Of a stretch of 64,000 nucleotides of DNA, positions 16,224 to 26,777 are shown one piece after another (within the stretch, counting starts at the first letter, position 1; each line of letters begins with the position of its first letter). The stretch is taken from contig CABUVO010000005.1 in the NCBI GenBank assembly GCA_902495075.1, forward strand, positions 94,302 to 158,301. Direction: 5' to 3'. The notes beneath the pieces are model-generated. The model was not told the DNA's origin and searched no databases. It saw only the letters and a program-made list of their open reading frames with translations. The position numbers were made by a program, and so were the translations under genes. Source of the DNA: an uncultured Porphyromonadaceae bacterium. Its GTDB lineage: Bacteria > Bacteroidota > Bacteroidia > Bacteroidales > Muribaculaceae.

Positions 16224-18311
16224 TCATATTTTTATTGTAGCTTCATGGAGAATATCTCGAGATGATGTACCTATCGCGATTACGTATTCTCCGGGATTGA
16301 GTTTCCATCCATGATTTTCAGAATCATAGAAACCGAGCTCGTCAATATCAAAGCTTATTTCAAACCTCGTATTTGTTCCGGCGGCCAGGAATATCTTTTT
16401 CACTCCCTTTAGCTCCTTCATGGGTCGAACCACTGTCGGATTCTTTTCCGAGGCGTATATCTGCACAACCTGTGCTCCATCACGTTTACCGATATTTTTC
16501 AGTCCGGATTTTACTACTACCTTCCCGTCTTTCACTTTGACCGAAGGCTTTGTAATTTCCCAGTCTGTGTAGGTGAGACCATATCCGAAAGGGTAGAGCG
16601 GAGCGATACCTTTGGTGTCATACCATCGATAGCCCATCAAAACACCTTCATCATAGTTTACATCGTAAGGAGTAATCATCCGTTCGTTTACCAGTTTGGT
16701 GTAGAATTTTGCACCTTTAGGCATTACATCCTTTGCAGGAGAATCGTTGAAATCTTTCTCGATAGAGAGAGGAAGTTTGCCGGAGGGATTGATACGTCCT
16801 GTCAATACTCCCGCAACCGCCGCCATCCCGTTTTGTCCCGGATACCAGCCATAGACAATCGCAGCTGCATCTTCAGCAAAATCCGTGAGTTTCACGCCCG
16901 ATCCGGTAAATACTACAACTATTGTGTTTGGATTCAAGGCAGTGATTCGCTTCAACTGATTGTTTTCGGCAGCAGGCAGTTCAAAAGGTCGTTCATACGC
17001 CTCGCGGTCGACAGTGCCTGTAGAGACAATCACTATGTCAGCCTCTTTGATTTCCTTATCGGTCGGTTTTGCAGTAAAAATGAGATTATCGCCGAATTCT
17101 TTTTGCAGCGCCTGTCTCCAGCTGATCTGATCATAACCCTTTACGTCAGCCGATGCATGTACCCAATTGAAATCCTTATCGAGATAATTGCCCGTTACGA
17201 GTATTTTTTTACCATTCGGATTCTCTAAAGGAAGAATGCCATTGTTTTTTAACAATACCGTGCCCTCTTCCGCGGTGCGCATGGATATTCGCTCATGGTC
17301 AGGGAATTTTGACAACAACTCAGGTATGTATTTCTCCCTGTCATAAAGTCCGAAAGCGTGGCAAGTGGCTAAAAGCGGACGGATCATACTGTCGATATCC
17401 TTTTCAGAGAGTTTTCCGGTTTTCACAAGATTCGCTATATCATCGCGTATTTCCCTGCTTCCCGGCATAATGGAATTCTGACCGGATTTCACGACTTTTT
17501 CATTATCATAGACCGATCGCCAGTCGCTCACGACAGCTCCTTTGAAGCCAAGATCGCGACGGATAAGGGTATCAATTACATAGCGGCTTTCACCTGTCCA
17601 TTCACCATTGAGCTTGTTGTAGGAAGTCATGATAAAAGCCACACCTGCGTCAATTCCGGCTTTGAAGGGACGCATATAAAGTTCATGAAGAGTGCGGTCA
17701 TCGATAATAGAGTTTGTGCGTCGGCGGTAAAATTCCGTTTCATTACCGATGAAATGCTTGATGCATGCCGCCGTGCCCGTCGATTGCAATCCCTTGATAT
17801 ATTCGGCAGCCATTAGTCCTACCATGAAAGGATCCTCTCCAAGATATTCATAATTGCGTCCGCATTGCGAGTTGCGAGCGAGGTTAACACCGGGACCCAA
17901 GAGAAGTTCAACTCCTCCGGCACGACATTCCTCACCTACGGCTTTCCCATATTCATAGGAAAGTTCAGGATTGAAAGTAGCTGCGAGCATGATAGGAGCG
18001 GGGAAAGCTGTGGAGCGTTCGAGTTGGCGTATATGAACCGTATCCGTCAGCTCCGGGCGCAGGTGCACTCCTTTAGTAGCATCCGAAAGATAGAGATACG
18101 GAATCCCTTTCTCGGGGAAGCCTGGGAAGAAAAACTCCTCATAACCAACCGTCATGTTGAGTTTTTCATCGAGTGTCAGTTCTTTCAACTTAGCGTCCGC
18201 CCATGCGTAGGAGGTTTGCCAGTCGGGTGTTCCGATGGCATATACCGAGGCTGCCGTCGCAAGCAACAGCAGCTTCGGTAAAATGCGGCTTATGGGAATT
18301 ATTTTACACAT
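16224..18311 (-). CDS. Glycoside hydrolase family 3 (beta-glucosidase-like)
   Basis: This 695-aa enzyme has a signal peptide and the GH3 arrangement: TIM-barrel domain (about residues 30-330), alpha/beta sandwich domain (about 360-560) and C-terminal fibronectin-III-like domain. The nucleophile is D263 in VVSDWRS. The substrate-binding KHF (185-187) and RNYEYLGEDP segments are intact. Members include beta-glucosidases, beta-xylosidases and N-acetylglucosaminidases; the overall look is beta-glucosidase-like. The start overlaps the end of the upstream lipoprotein gene by 13 bp, which suggests translational coupling. Confidence 0.92.
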   Translation of the reverse strand: MCKIIPISRILPKLLLLATAASVYAIGTPDWQTSYAWADAKLKELTLDEKLNMTVGYEEFFFPGFPEKGIPYLYLSDATKGVHLRPELTDTVHIRQLERSTAFPAPIMLAATFNPELSYEYGKAVGEECRAGGVELLLGPGVNLARNSQCGRNYEYLGEDPFMVGLMAAEYIKGLQSTGTAACIKHFIGNETEFYRRRTNSIIDDRTLHELYMRPFKAGIDAGVAFIMTSYNKLNGEWTGESRYVIDTLIRRDLGFKGAVVSDWRSVYDNEKVVKSGQNSIMPGSREIRDDIANLVKTGKLSEKDIDSMIRPLLATCHAFGLYDREKYIPELLSKFPDHERISMRTAEEGTVLLKNNGILPLENPNGKKILVTGNYLDKDFNWVHASADVKGYDQISWRQALQKEFGDNLIFTAKPTDKEIKEADIVIVSTGTVDREAYERPFELPAAENNQLKRITALNPNTIVVVFTGSGVKLTDFAEDAAAIVYGWYPGQNGMAAVAGVLTGRINPSGKLPLSIEKDFNDSPAKDVMPKGAKFYTKLVNERMITPYDVNYDEGVLMGYRWYDTKGIAPLYPFGYGLTYTDWEITKPSVKVKDGKVVVKSGLKNIGKRDGAQVVQIYASEKNPTVVRPMKELKGVKKIFLAAGTNTRFEISFDIDELGFYDSENHGWKLNPGEYVIAIGTSSRDILHEATIKI

Positions 18312-20515
18312 ATGTTGTCGATAAACCAGCGAGAGAAATCAGAGTTGCCGGGAGCAGAAGAGAATTTTATCTGAGTGTCGGAAGTGGTTCCTTCAATGGT
18401 GAACGAGAATGTTTTGAATGAATCGTGAGACATAGGTCCGAACGAGAAGGAAGTCTGTCCGTTTACAGAGCCGCCGCCGATGATTTCAATTGTGCCCATA
18501 GTCATGTCTCCCTTGATATCCACAACGGATTTTCCTTCAAACACAGCCTTGTTCCTGTATGCCATTGCCTTGAATGAAAGTGTGTGGTTTCCTGTTGTTG
18601 CCAACTTGGGTGTTAACAGCTCGCCGACCTCATTCTTATAGCTCTTATGATCTTTGTCGACCGAATTGACATATCCGATTTGAGCGTACCCAGGACGTTG
18701 ACGCACATTTGTGCCGGAGAGACCGCGACGGATGTCATCGCTCCATGTGGTGATATCGTCACCGGCGTAGTTGAGCATCGCCGCGAGTTTGTCGCCAAGA
18801 GTATAATCAGCACCCTGTGATAGCCCATCAAACGGTTCGAAATACACTGCACCGCTTGGAGCCGCCGTTGTGGATTTTGCCGGAAGTTTGTCGATGAGGA
18901 AGCAGCTGTGGAACACAGCGCGACCATTGGATGTGGAAAGAGCCGCACCGCTGATTGTCTCGTTGTTGCGTGGACGAATCATGACACTGAGTTTGTCGGT
19001 TTTTTTGATCGGCTCGTTGACATACACATCCACCGTAAAGTCGAGGAATCCTTTTCCCGAAGCCGCCACCACATCTTTGGGAATTGAGAATGTCGTTTCC
19101 GTCTTGCCTGTTGACCAAGTGGAATTATCTGTTGAATAGAGAACTTCCCAGTTGCGAGGCGCGTTCTTCATGCCTCCCCATCCGAACTGCACGCGGAAAC
19201 CATCTGTGATTTCAATTCCTTCAGGATAAGTTATCTTGAAATAATTCTGCTGAACATCCATCCATGATCCAAGCTGGAAATTATGGTGTCCGCTGTTGTC
19301 AAACCAGAATCTGAAATATTTTCCCGCGGTGCTGGTATTCCATTCCGCCAATACCCCGGAGTCATCTGTAGCTATCGCAGAGTGCGTGAAGTTGTTGTCT
19401 TCCTCGCGTTGTGTCTTGATATAGCGTCCGTCATCATTGGTGGCGGTGTTGGTCATCAGCGAGAATACATAGGGGAAAGAAAATCCTCCACCGAAGCGTG
19501 TAGAATTGAGGACAATGTCAGATTCAGAACACGGATAGATTGATGGAGAGCCGTCGGCAGCTCCGGCAACACCGCATACAAAACCGCTGCCTGTAGGCAA
19601 CACAGACTCCGCGAATCTACAATCCTGAAGCACGGTTATGCCCACTGTGTTGCTATCTTCATCTATGAATGAAGAGCATTCATAGAGGTATTCCTTATGG
19701 ATATCTGCATCCGCAAATTGACCGATTACCTTTACATACATCGATTCATAGTCGCCTGTGGCAAGTTCGGGAATTGTCACTTCCAGGGGTGTCGGGATGA
19801 TTCCGGTTGTTTCCGTGCGTATCACACGATCGTTACTGCCGGGATAAAGAACAAGCATTCCGCTTCCCTGATCACGCTTTATTTCCGCTCCCTCCAGATT
19901 GACTTCAACCTCTTCGCCTGGTGCAACAAGGAATGTATCACTGATCTTAACGGCTATGCCTCCTCCGGTAGTTGCACTGCCTTCTATGGCAATGAGACCG
20001 GCAGGAAAATTTTTATATTGAAGATTGGACACCACCACACCGCGAGTCACCGCATTTTTGTCGAGTGTCACTCCTGAGGCTCCTTCGAGCGAACGGAGCT
20101 CACTGACTGATACCATACCGTCGCCAGATGAAGGATTCTGCTTCACCGTAAGAGTGGCGTTTACCGTCATTTTCTCATTATGCACCGACACAACAGCCTC
20201 GCGGGGGGAGGAACCGGTGTTGGGTTTTAGAGATAAATGCATCTCCCCGTTTCCGATGTTTTTTGCATCTGAAATTGAAATCCATTGCGTTTCGCCGTTT
20301 TGAATATCTGCAATCCAGTCGCAGTTTGATTCAACAGCGATGTTGAATGCTGATTCAAGAGAGGGGGCGGTGATTGACTCTGAACTGAGTTTTATCACGG
20401 GTTGGGGCAGGCTGACCTCGTCGCGACATGATGACAGGGAGATCGTTGCCAGCATGAAGAGGCATAATGCCAGCCCACAATTCTTGCTCTTTATGTTTTT
20501 TATTATATGATTCAT
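18299..20515 (-). CDS. BACON and DUF5689 domain lipoprotein
   Basis: This 738-aa lipoprotein has lipobox SLSSC with Cys30. A BACON domain (about residues 38-128, ending in LTVKQNP) is a putative carbohydrate- or mucin-binding Ig-like module. A DUF5689 region follows (about 135-335, SVSELRSLEGASGVTLDKNA). Two further beta-rich regions end in a MAM/jelly-roll-like C-terminus (YFEPFDGLSQG to SRWFIDNICVK). It takes the place in the PUL where SusE/F-type surface glycan-binding lipoproteins usually lie. The binding role is inferred from domain and position. It overlaps the GH3 start. Confidence 0.85.
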   Translation of the reverse strand: MNHIIKNIKSKNCGLALCLFMLATISLSSCRDEVSLPQPVIKLSSESITAPSLESAFNIAVESNCDWIADIQNGETQWISISDAKNIGNGEMHLSLKPNTGSSPREAVVSVHNEKMTVNATLTVKQNPSSGDGMVSVSELRSLEGASGVTLDKNAVTRGVVVSNLQYKNFPAGLIAIEGSATTGGGIAVKISDTFLVAPGEEVEVNLEGAEIKRDQGSGMLVLYPGSNDRVIRTETTGIIPTPLEVTIPELATGDYESMYVKVIGQFADADIHKEYLYECSSFIDEDSNTVGITVLQDCRFAESVLPTGSGFVCGVAGAADGSPSIYPCSESDIVLNSTRFGGGFSFPYVFSLMTNTATNDDGRYIKTQREEDNNFTHSAIATDDSGVLAEWNTSTAGKYFRFWFDNSGHHNFQLGSWMDVQQNYFKITYPEGIEITDGFRVQFGWGGMKNAPRNWEVLYSTDNSTWSTGKTETTFSIPKDVVAASGKGFLDFTVDVYVNEPIKKTDKLSVMIRPRNNETISGAALSTSNGRAVFHSCFLIDKLPAKSTTAAPSGAVYFEPFDGLSQGADYTLGDKLAAMLNYAGDDITTWSDDIRRGLSGTNVRQRPGYAQIGYVNSVDKDHKSYKNEVGELLTPKLATTGNHTLSFKAMAYRNKAVFEGKSVVDIKGDMTMGTIEIIGGGSVNGQTSFSFGPMSHDSFKTFSFTIEGTTSDTQIKFSSAPGNSDFSRWFIDNICVK

Positions 20516-20520
20516 GCCTA

Positions 20521-21360
20521 TTAGTTTTTAGAGATGTCAACGATTACAGGGAAATGGTCGGAGACCTGTGTCAGATCAATTTCATTGAAAGAAGGCACCA
20601 TGGTCTGAAGCACTTTGCTCTGAGCTGTGATTCCCTTATAGGCAAGGATATAATCAATACGCCTGCTCGTAGGGAAATAGGTGACGCTTGTAGAGCTGAT
20701 CGATTGCCAGTTGTCGGTAGCCACAGCGGGGAGAGAGGTGGCGTTGAGGTCTCCGGCAAGAAAAATCGGTTTTTTGCTTCTGCTGTAATTTTCGCTCAAA
20801 TATTGATTGATGATATCATAAGACCAAGCTCTGTTGTCGGCACTCGACACGCATAGGTGCGTACAGATGAAAATGAAATCCTTGAATTCTGCGAGGAGCA
20901 TTCCGCGCATCTCTTTTCCCGGGAGTTCACGTGTATATGTCTTTATCGGTTCCTCCTTGCAAAGAATGCCGATGCCGTATGAGCCTTTGGTATATGTTAC
21001 ACAAGGAAGATACACCGGATACATGTTGGTGCGTTTGGCAAGCTCATAAAGCTGATCCTCGGCATGCCGGTTGGTGCCGTTATCAAGTTCTTGCAGAGCG
21101 ATCACATCTGGATCTATCAGGGATATCACCTGCGCGGTGTTGTTATAGTTCGCCACATTATTGGCAGGAGAGCAGCGATGGGTATTATATGTGGCGAGCC
21201 GATAACTGTCGGGAAGACGCGTGGATTCATGTTTCACGGCTCCCTTGTTGAAATCGTAATCAGAGTTGTCGCCATTGGGCTCGTCGCATGCTCCCGCAAT
21301 AAGGAGAAGGGAGGCAATAAGAGTCTTGTTTATTATAGATAGTAGATTCATAAATATCAT
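20521..21360 (-). CDS. Endonuclease/exonuclease/phosphatase-fold lipoprotein
   Basis: This 279-aa lipoprotein has lipobox IAGAC (Cys25; the alternative start at 21351 removes three residues). The EEP-fold catalytic blocks are complete: ATYNTHR, ALQELD, GIGIL, GDLNA, RIDYIL and a terminal VSDHFPV with the catalytic His. The fold covers DNases, sphingomyelinase-like enzymes and inositol-phosphate phosphatases, so the phosphodiester or phosphomonoester substrate is open. It is encoded between SusD and the BACON lipoprotein. With the calcineurin-like enzyme it makes two phosphoesterases in one PUL. Confidence 0.88.
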   Translation of the reverse strand: MIFMNLLSIINKTLIASLLLIAGACDEPNGDNSDYDFNKGAVKHESTRLPDSYRLATYNTHRCSPANNVANYNNTAQVISLIDPDVIALQELDNGTNRHAEDQLYELAKRTNMYPVYLPCVTYTKGSYGIGILCKEEPIKTYTRELPGKEMRGMLLAEFKDFIFICTHLCVSSADNRAWSYDIINQYLSENYSRSKKPIFLAGDLNATSLPAVATDNWQSISSTSVTYFPTSRRIDYILAYKGITAQSKVLQTMVPSFNEIDLTQVSDHFPVIVDISKN

Positions 21361-21374
21361 TATTTACCTGGTTG

Positions 21375-23129
21375 TTAGAAATTCAAGCCATCGACCCATC
21401 CCGGATTCTGGGTTATATTGCCGTTGGTAAGAATGCGGTCATCTGTCGGAATGGGATAGAGATAGTCGCGATCCTGGCGGAAAGTACGGGGGAAATCCGT
21501 GTGAAGGATTATATTCCCTCTGGTTCCTTCCGAGAGGAAAATATCCTTGTCGATTTCATATTCTATCGGAGCCGATGTTGCGGGTTTGCTGCCACTCCAG
21601 AGACACACGTCCGGAGAGCCGTCTGCATTGAGGTCATAATTGCCGGGTCCAGGGAAATACAAACCTAAGAAAGTGCGTGTGAAGCGTTGTCCTTCGTGCC
21701 ATCTCATGATATCCCAATATCGAAACCCTTCCATTATGAGCTCCACGGTCCTCTCTCTCCGGATTTCAAGTATCACTCCGGTGTTCGGACCTTTTACGTT
21801 CTGATATCCTGTCACGTCATCCAGCAGATAAGGATCAGGGTTTGCATTGGCAGCAGAAAGCGACAGGTTGCTGACACCGGCGCGTTCGCGCAGCGGTTTG
21901 ATCGACATATCGATATCACCTTGAGTCAAAGTGCCGAGTTCTGCCTTTGCTTCCGCATAGTTGAGATAAACCTCGGCAGCGCGGAAGATAGGCATGTCTA
22001 CCATGGATGTGTTGTAGGCATCGTATTGCGCAGACTGAAGATACTTCACCGGTTGGTAACCTGTCTCGCAGGCAGCGAGATTCGGGGATGTCTCTTTTGT
22101 CTCACCGATACGCTTATATCCGGGAGCGCGCATTGTCTGTGCGAAACGTTTGTCACGGTTTTGTGACTCCTGTGCCAGTGTCATGGTCTCGTAACCGCTC
22201 TTGGAAGTGAAAGGAGTCCCATCTGTCATCAGATACATATTGGCTATATCCTTGAGTATTCCGGGGCGACCTTGCGATGTGGAGGTCAGATAACCGTTCA
22301 CATCATGGGTGAGACCTATCGAGGAATTGTACGCTCTCGCGAGCACAATCTCAGTGTCAATTGCATTCATCGATGAGAAGAGGGAGAGGTAAGGGGTGGA
22401 TCCGGTATTGTAAATGGAATACCCTGAACTTTTGATGAATTCATTCGATGCTTCTGCGCATGTGGCGAGCAATTGTTCCCATCCGTCGATTCCATGATAT
22501 TTCCGGAACGTACCTTCAAAGAGGGTGACACGGCTTTTGAGCGCGAGGGCGGTCCAGCGGGTCACGGTATAGAGACTGCGATTTGCATCGAGATTCTCTA
22601 TTGCGAAATCGAGGTCTTCAAGCATGTGGGCGATTACCTCCTGACGAGGAGTGCGTCCCATGTAAAGACGGTCATCATCCGAATCAAGGGCAACGTCGAG
22701 CCAAGGCACATCTCCATATCTCCTCACTTTCTCATAATAGAAGAAGGCTCGGAAGAATCTCGCCACTCCCTCGTATTTGAGGCGATCGGCGGTTAGGTTG
22801 CAGTTTTTCGAATATTCGAGGAAGAAATTGATGTCTCTGAGTTTATCCCATTTCCATGAAGAGGACGTGGAAGGCACCTGTTTGTTGCCGAGCACTTCCT
22901 GAATCAGACTTGTTTTTGAAATGATATCTGCCGATTCTGAAAATATATCGGAGGCAGAAGGAAACATAGTGTAGAAATCATTGGTGAAAAGTTCACACTC
23001 GGTGCCTGTCTTGAAGAAGGTGTCGGGAGTGAGTTTGTCTTTCGGGAATCTGTCGAGTGCGCTTTCGCAGCTTGTAAGTGCGAGCAATCCGGCTCCGACA
23101 GCCGCAAGTTTATATAATCGTAGTTTCAT
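21375..23129 (-). CDS. SusD/RagB family outer-membrane nutrient-binding lipoprotein
   Basis: This 584-aa protein has lipobox ALTSC with Cys21. It has the SusD layout: N-terminal SusD-like region (RFPKDKLTPDTFF), TPR helices in the middle and the RagB/SusD C-terminal region (LEIRRERTVELIMEGFRYWD, then MRWHEG). SusD proteins cap the partner SusC barrel and capture oligosaccharide on the cell surface. The gene lies 34 bp after SusC, as expected. The specific ligand cannot be read from sequence. Confidence 0.96.
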   Translation of the reverse strand: MKLRLYKLAAVGAGLLALTSCESALDRFPKDKLTPDTFFKTGTECELFTNDFYTMFPSASDIFSESADIISKTSLIQEVLGNKQVPSTSSSWKWDKLRDINFFLEYSKNCNLTADRLKYEGVARFFRAFFYYEKVRRYGDVPWLDVALDSDDDRLYMGRTPRQEVIAHMLEDLDFAIENLDANRSLYTVTRWTALALKSRVTLFEGTFRKYHGIDGWEQLLATCAEASNEFIKSSGYSIYNTGSTPYLSLFSSMNAIDTEIVLARAYNSSIGLTHDVNGYLTSTSQGRPGILKDIANMYLMTDGTPFTSKSGYETMTLAQESQNRDKRFAQTMRAPGYKRIGETKETSPNLAACETGYQPVKYLQSAQYDAYNTSMVDMPIFRAAEVYLNYAEAKAELGTLTQGDIDMSIKPLRERAGVSNLSLSAANANPDPYLLDDVTGYQNVKGPNTGVILEIRRERTVELIMEGFRYWDIMRWHEGQRFTRTFLGLYFPGPGNYDLNADGSPDVCLWSGSKPATSAPIEYEIDKDIFLSEGTRGNIILHTDFPRTFRQDRDYLYPIPTDDRILTNGNITQNPGWVDGLNF

Positions 23130-23163
23130 ATAATAGGCATTTTGTGATATGATCTTGTGGGGA

Positions 23164-26100
23164 TTAGAAAGTCACGTTCAGACCAAATGAGAATGTGCGG
23201 CTCCAGGGATACACGTTCGATCGGTTGTCGGAAGCGGCAGAAGCTTCTTCGGGATCAATGAATCTGCTCTTGAGTGCAGTCCATGTCACGAGGTTCTCAC
23301 CGGAGAAATATACGCGAATCTTCTGAAGGAAGATTTTTTTCGTCCACTTCTCGGGGAAGGTATAGCCGATTGTGAGATTTTTCAGACGGCAATAGGCGAG
23401 GTTCTGAAGATAGCGGTCGTTGGCGTAATAGATTGTATTGTTGCTCGCTGAAAGTGCGGCGTAGGCTCTTGGACGAGGAAAGTAAGCGTCGGTATTTGTC
23501 TCGCTCCAGACATCGCTCATGAAATCGCGGGGAACGAATGTGGAGTAAGGACGTGAATATGGACCCCAGAAGCGTAGGTTGTCGCCACCCGGATACCAGT
23601 CCTTGCGTCCAATGCCTTGAAAAAAGACTGATAGATCAATACCACACCAGGATGCATTGAGATTGATGCCATAACGGAAGCGTGGCACGGAATTACCGAT
23701 AATTACGCGGTCGCCGGGATCATCGAGAGTGCTTTTGCCTGCGTTGACGAATCCGTCACCATTGAGATCAAGGTATTTGGGATCACCGCCACGCACGCCG
23801 ATGCCATATGCTCCTGTGGCATTGTAACATCCCTTCATCACTGTTGTGAGGTCAAGGTTGGAGGCATAGGCTGCGGCTTCTTCGTCGTTTTTGAATAGAC
23901 CGTCTATGCGGTAGCCCCAGATTTCTCCTGTTTTCTTTCCCACATAGGGATCTGAGAGCAAACCGGATGGGTTGTCGCATTTGGTATATTCTGATTCATA
24001 TCCGGAGAAAGAAACAGACATGCCATATGTAAAAGGCTTACCGCCGAGTCTGAAAGAGTCATCCCAACTGAGAACGGCTTCATATCCTCTTGTGCGCATA
24101 TTGTTGGCGTTGACCTGAGGTTCAGAGGCTCCATATAAGGAGGGAAGGGATTTCCCTTGTGCAAGAATACCTTTGACATCGCGCATGTAAAGCTCACCTG
24201 TGAAATTCAGACGGTTATTGAAGAAACCTAAATCAAGACCCACGTTGGTAGTCTCAACTTTCTCCCATGTCTGATCTCCGGAGACGGGATCAGAAACCAC
24301 GGCGTGTTGTCCGAGGCTTGTGCCGTTGAACGAGTATCCCGACATGTTGCCACCAGTGTTGATGGTCTGGATGAAGTCGTAATATCCAATCTGCTGGTTA
24401 CCCAATGAACCGTAGGATGCGCGTATTTTAAGATTACTTATCGTGCTGCGGAGGGGTTCGAAATAGTTCTCCTCGCTTATGCGGTAGCCGGCGGAAAACG
24501 ATGGGAAGAAACCGAAACGTTTGCCGCGTGGAAAGCGCGAAGTGCCGTCATATCGACCATTCACCTCCAACAGATATCGACCGTCATAATTATAGTTAAG
24601 GCGATAGAAGAAACCCATGATGGCGTATTCGTTCTTACCACCTTTGATTTCAAAATTGTCTGTGCCTTTTGCCAGATTGAAATCGGATAGGTCTTCGGAG
24701 AGAAGTCCTGTATTTTTAGTTGTCAGATCTTTTGCATATTTGGCTTCGTAGTTGTAACCTACGATTCCGGAGAAGTTGTGGACATCCTTCCAGCAGTTGT
24801 CGTAAGAAGCGTAAACATCCGCAACGTAATAGTTCCTGTCGTAAACAGTTTCCTTATATGCGTTTGAGTGGGCACCACTCTCTGCCTCTTTGGCTATTAT
24901 GCCTGGAAATTGTGAATATTCCACAGGTACGCTTCGGAAATCGTTGCGGAGGTTACTGTATGTGTAGCTGAAATCAGCCTTCAGATTCAGGTTTGGGGTT
25001 ATTTTATAGGATAGTTCGAACATTGTTGAGAGTTCACGCGTCTTGTTGTGACCTCCTGTCTTACCTTTTTGAATCACGGCATTATAACCGTCCATAAGAT
25101 AATGCGCAGAGGAATTGGTGGCGGAAGTGTGGCTCACAGCTGTGCCATCGGGATTGACGGGCACCATTGATGCCAGAGCGTGGAGAGTAGGGCGGCGAAA
25201 GTTGTAATATTCACCGTTGTTTCCCGTGTCATATCCTTTATAAGAATATTCGGAATAAAAGAATTTAGTGTTATTGGAGAGAGTGAGGTTTGGAAGAATG
25301 TCGACGGAGAGCTTGACGCGAGTGTTGTAAGACTTGAATTTGTCGGGCTGCACGCGGTTCACACCCTTCTGTTCGTAATAACGACCGGAGATCATGTATT
25401 TGAATGATTTCACACCTCCCGTAACGCTAAGGTTATGATCCCAGGCAGGTCGAGAGTTGTCATACATATAATTGTACCAGTCAAAATTTGCAAGATAGAG
25501 GTATTGTTTTCTGCCGTTTTTTGTTTGGGTAATTACCCAGGGGCGTTCCGGATTTTCCGTTTTGTCGTTACGCCGATCCCAAAGCATCTGATACTCCTCG
25601 TCGGTATAGGAAGTGTAAGGAGTGTTTTGCAATGTTGAGAGAAAGAGGTCTGCGATCTTTGCCGAATAATATCCTCTTGTTTCGAAATCGGTAGAGGTCG
25701 TGGGTGTAGAGAAGGAATAGCTGCCGCTGTAAGAGACAGTGGGTTTCTGGTCTTTCTTGCCTGATTTTGTAGTGACGAGGATCACACCGAATGCAGCGCG
25801 TGCTCCATAGATAGCGGCAGAGGCGGCATCCTTGAGCACAGAGACGCTTTCCACATCATTGGAATTGATGCGGTTGAGATCACCTTCGACACCATCGATA
25901 AGTACAAGCGGGCTGCCTCCGTTAGGCGACGTTGTGCCTCGCACATTAAGTGTGGCTCCTGCGCCCGGCTGTCCTGATTGGAGGGTGACATTGAGGTTTG
26001 GCACCATACCCTGAAGCTGACGACCAAGGTTGTCAATAGGGCGATCTTTCAAATCTTCTTGAGAAACAGTGGATACAGCTCCGGTAAGATTTACTTTTTT

Positions 26101-26727
26101 CTGCGCACCGTAACCCACAACCACAACCTCATCAAGAAGTTCTGAGCTTTCAGTCATGGAGATATCATACCTGTCGGCATTCCCTATCTTGAATGATGTA
26201 GGATTGTAGCCCACATAAGATAGGGTTATCTCTTGCCCGGGGTTAACGTGCGATAACGTAAAATTTCCATCAATATCTGTGACGGCACCATTGGTGGAAC
26301 CTTTTGCCATAACGGTAACGCCAATCAATGGCTCTCCGGATTTATCGGTGATCGTTCCGCTGATGGCTTTCCCGATAGATTTCCCGGTTTCTACACGGGT
26401 TTTCTTGGTTCGGGGCACAATCACAATAGATCTTGAGTTCATGACCTCGTAGGTCATGCCGGTTTTCTCAAAAAGTTTGTTGAGCACTTTATCGAGCACC
26501 TGATTCTGGCATTTCATCGAGACCGGAGGTAGTCCGCTGAGAGCGGATTTCTTGAATGAAAAGCGGAAATCAGTTTGCTGCTCAATCTTTTTAAGAACTT
26601 GTTCCATTGGAACATCGCTGACATTCAGAGAAACTTTCGGGAAATTCGCCGCGACAGCGGCAAAATTAACTGATAGAGCAATCAGAATAAGCAGCAAAGT
26701 GTGTTTGGAAAAACATCGCTGTTTCAT
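23164..26727 (-). CDS. SusC/RagA TonB-dependent transporter with STN signalling domain
   Basis: This 1187-aa outer-membrane receptor has a signal peptide, then an N-terminal STN domain (about residues 30-102, VSLNVSDVPMEQVLKKIEQQ). A carboxypeptidase-regulatory-like domain follows (about 120-200, ISGTITDKSGEPLIGVTVMA), then the plug (VVVGYGAQKKVNLTGAVSTV) and the beta-barrel. The STN domain marks the class of SusC proteins that signal through FecR to an ECF sigma factor, and exactly such a pair lies upstream. It should import oligosaccharides produced at the surface into the periplasm. Confidence 0.96.
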   Translation of the reverse strand: MKQRCFSKHTLLLILIALSVNFAAVAANFPKVSLNVSDVPMEQVLKKIEQQTDFRFSFKKSALSGLPPVSMKCQNQVLDKVLNKLFEKTGMTYEVMNSRSIVIVPRTKKTRVETGKSIGKAISGTITDKSGEPLIGVTVMAKGSTNGAVTDIDGNFTLSHVNPGQEITLSYVGYNPTSFKIGNADRYDISMTESSELLDEVVVVGYGAQKKVNLTGAVSTVSQEDLKDRPIDNLGRQLQGMVPNLNVTLQSGQPGAGATLNVRGTTSPNGGSPLVLIDGVEGDLNRINSNDVESVSVLKDAASAAIYGARAAFGVILVTTKSGKKDQKPTVSYSGSYSFSTPTTSTDFETRGYYSAKIADLFLSTLQNTPYTSYTDEEYQMLWDRRNDKTENPERPWVITQTKNGRKQYLYLANFDWYNYMYDNSRPAWDHNLSVTGGVKSFKYMISGRYYEQKGVNRVQPDKFKSYNTRVKLSVDILPNLTLSNNTKFFYSEYSYKGYDTGNNGEYYNFRRPTLHALASMVPVNPDGTAVSHTSATNSSAHYLMDGYNAVIQKGKTGGHNKTRELSTMFELSYKITPNLNLKADFSYTYSNLRNDFRSVPVEYSQFPGIIAKEAESGAHSNAYKETVYDRNYYVADVYASYDNCWKDVHNFSGIVGYNYEAKYAKDLTTKNTGLLSEDLSDFNLAKGTDNFEIKGGKNEYAIMGFFYRLNYNYDGRYLLEVNGRYDGTSRFPRGKRFGFFPSFSAGYRISEENYFEPLRSTISNLKIRASYGSLGNQQIGYYDFIQTINTGGNMSGYSFNGTSLGQHAVVSDPVSGDQTWEKVETTNVGLDLGFFNNRLNFTGELYMRDVKGILAQGKSLPSLYGASEPQVNANNMRTRGYEAVLSWDDSFRLGGKPFTYGMSVSFSGYESEYTKCDNPSGLLSDPYVGKKTGEIWGYRIDGLFKNDEEAAAYASNLDLTTVMKGCYNATGAYGIGVRGGDPKYLDLNGDGFVNAGKSTLDDPGDRVIIGNSVPRFRYGINLNASWCGIDLSVFFQGIGRKDWYPGGDNLRFWGPYSRPYSTFVPRDFMSDVWSETNTDAYFPRPRAYAALSASNNTIYYANDRYLQNLAYCRLKNLTIGYTFPEKWTKKIFLQKIRVYFSGENLVTWTALKSRFIDPEEASAASDNRSNVYPWSRTFSFGLNVTF

Positions 26728-26777
26728 GAAAATTGAGATTAGTTAACGTTTTTTTATTTATAGTTGCAATTATTTGC

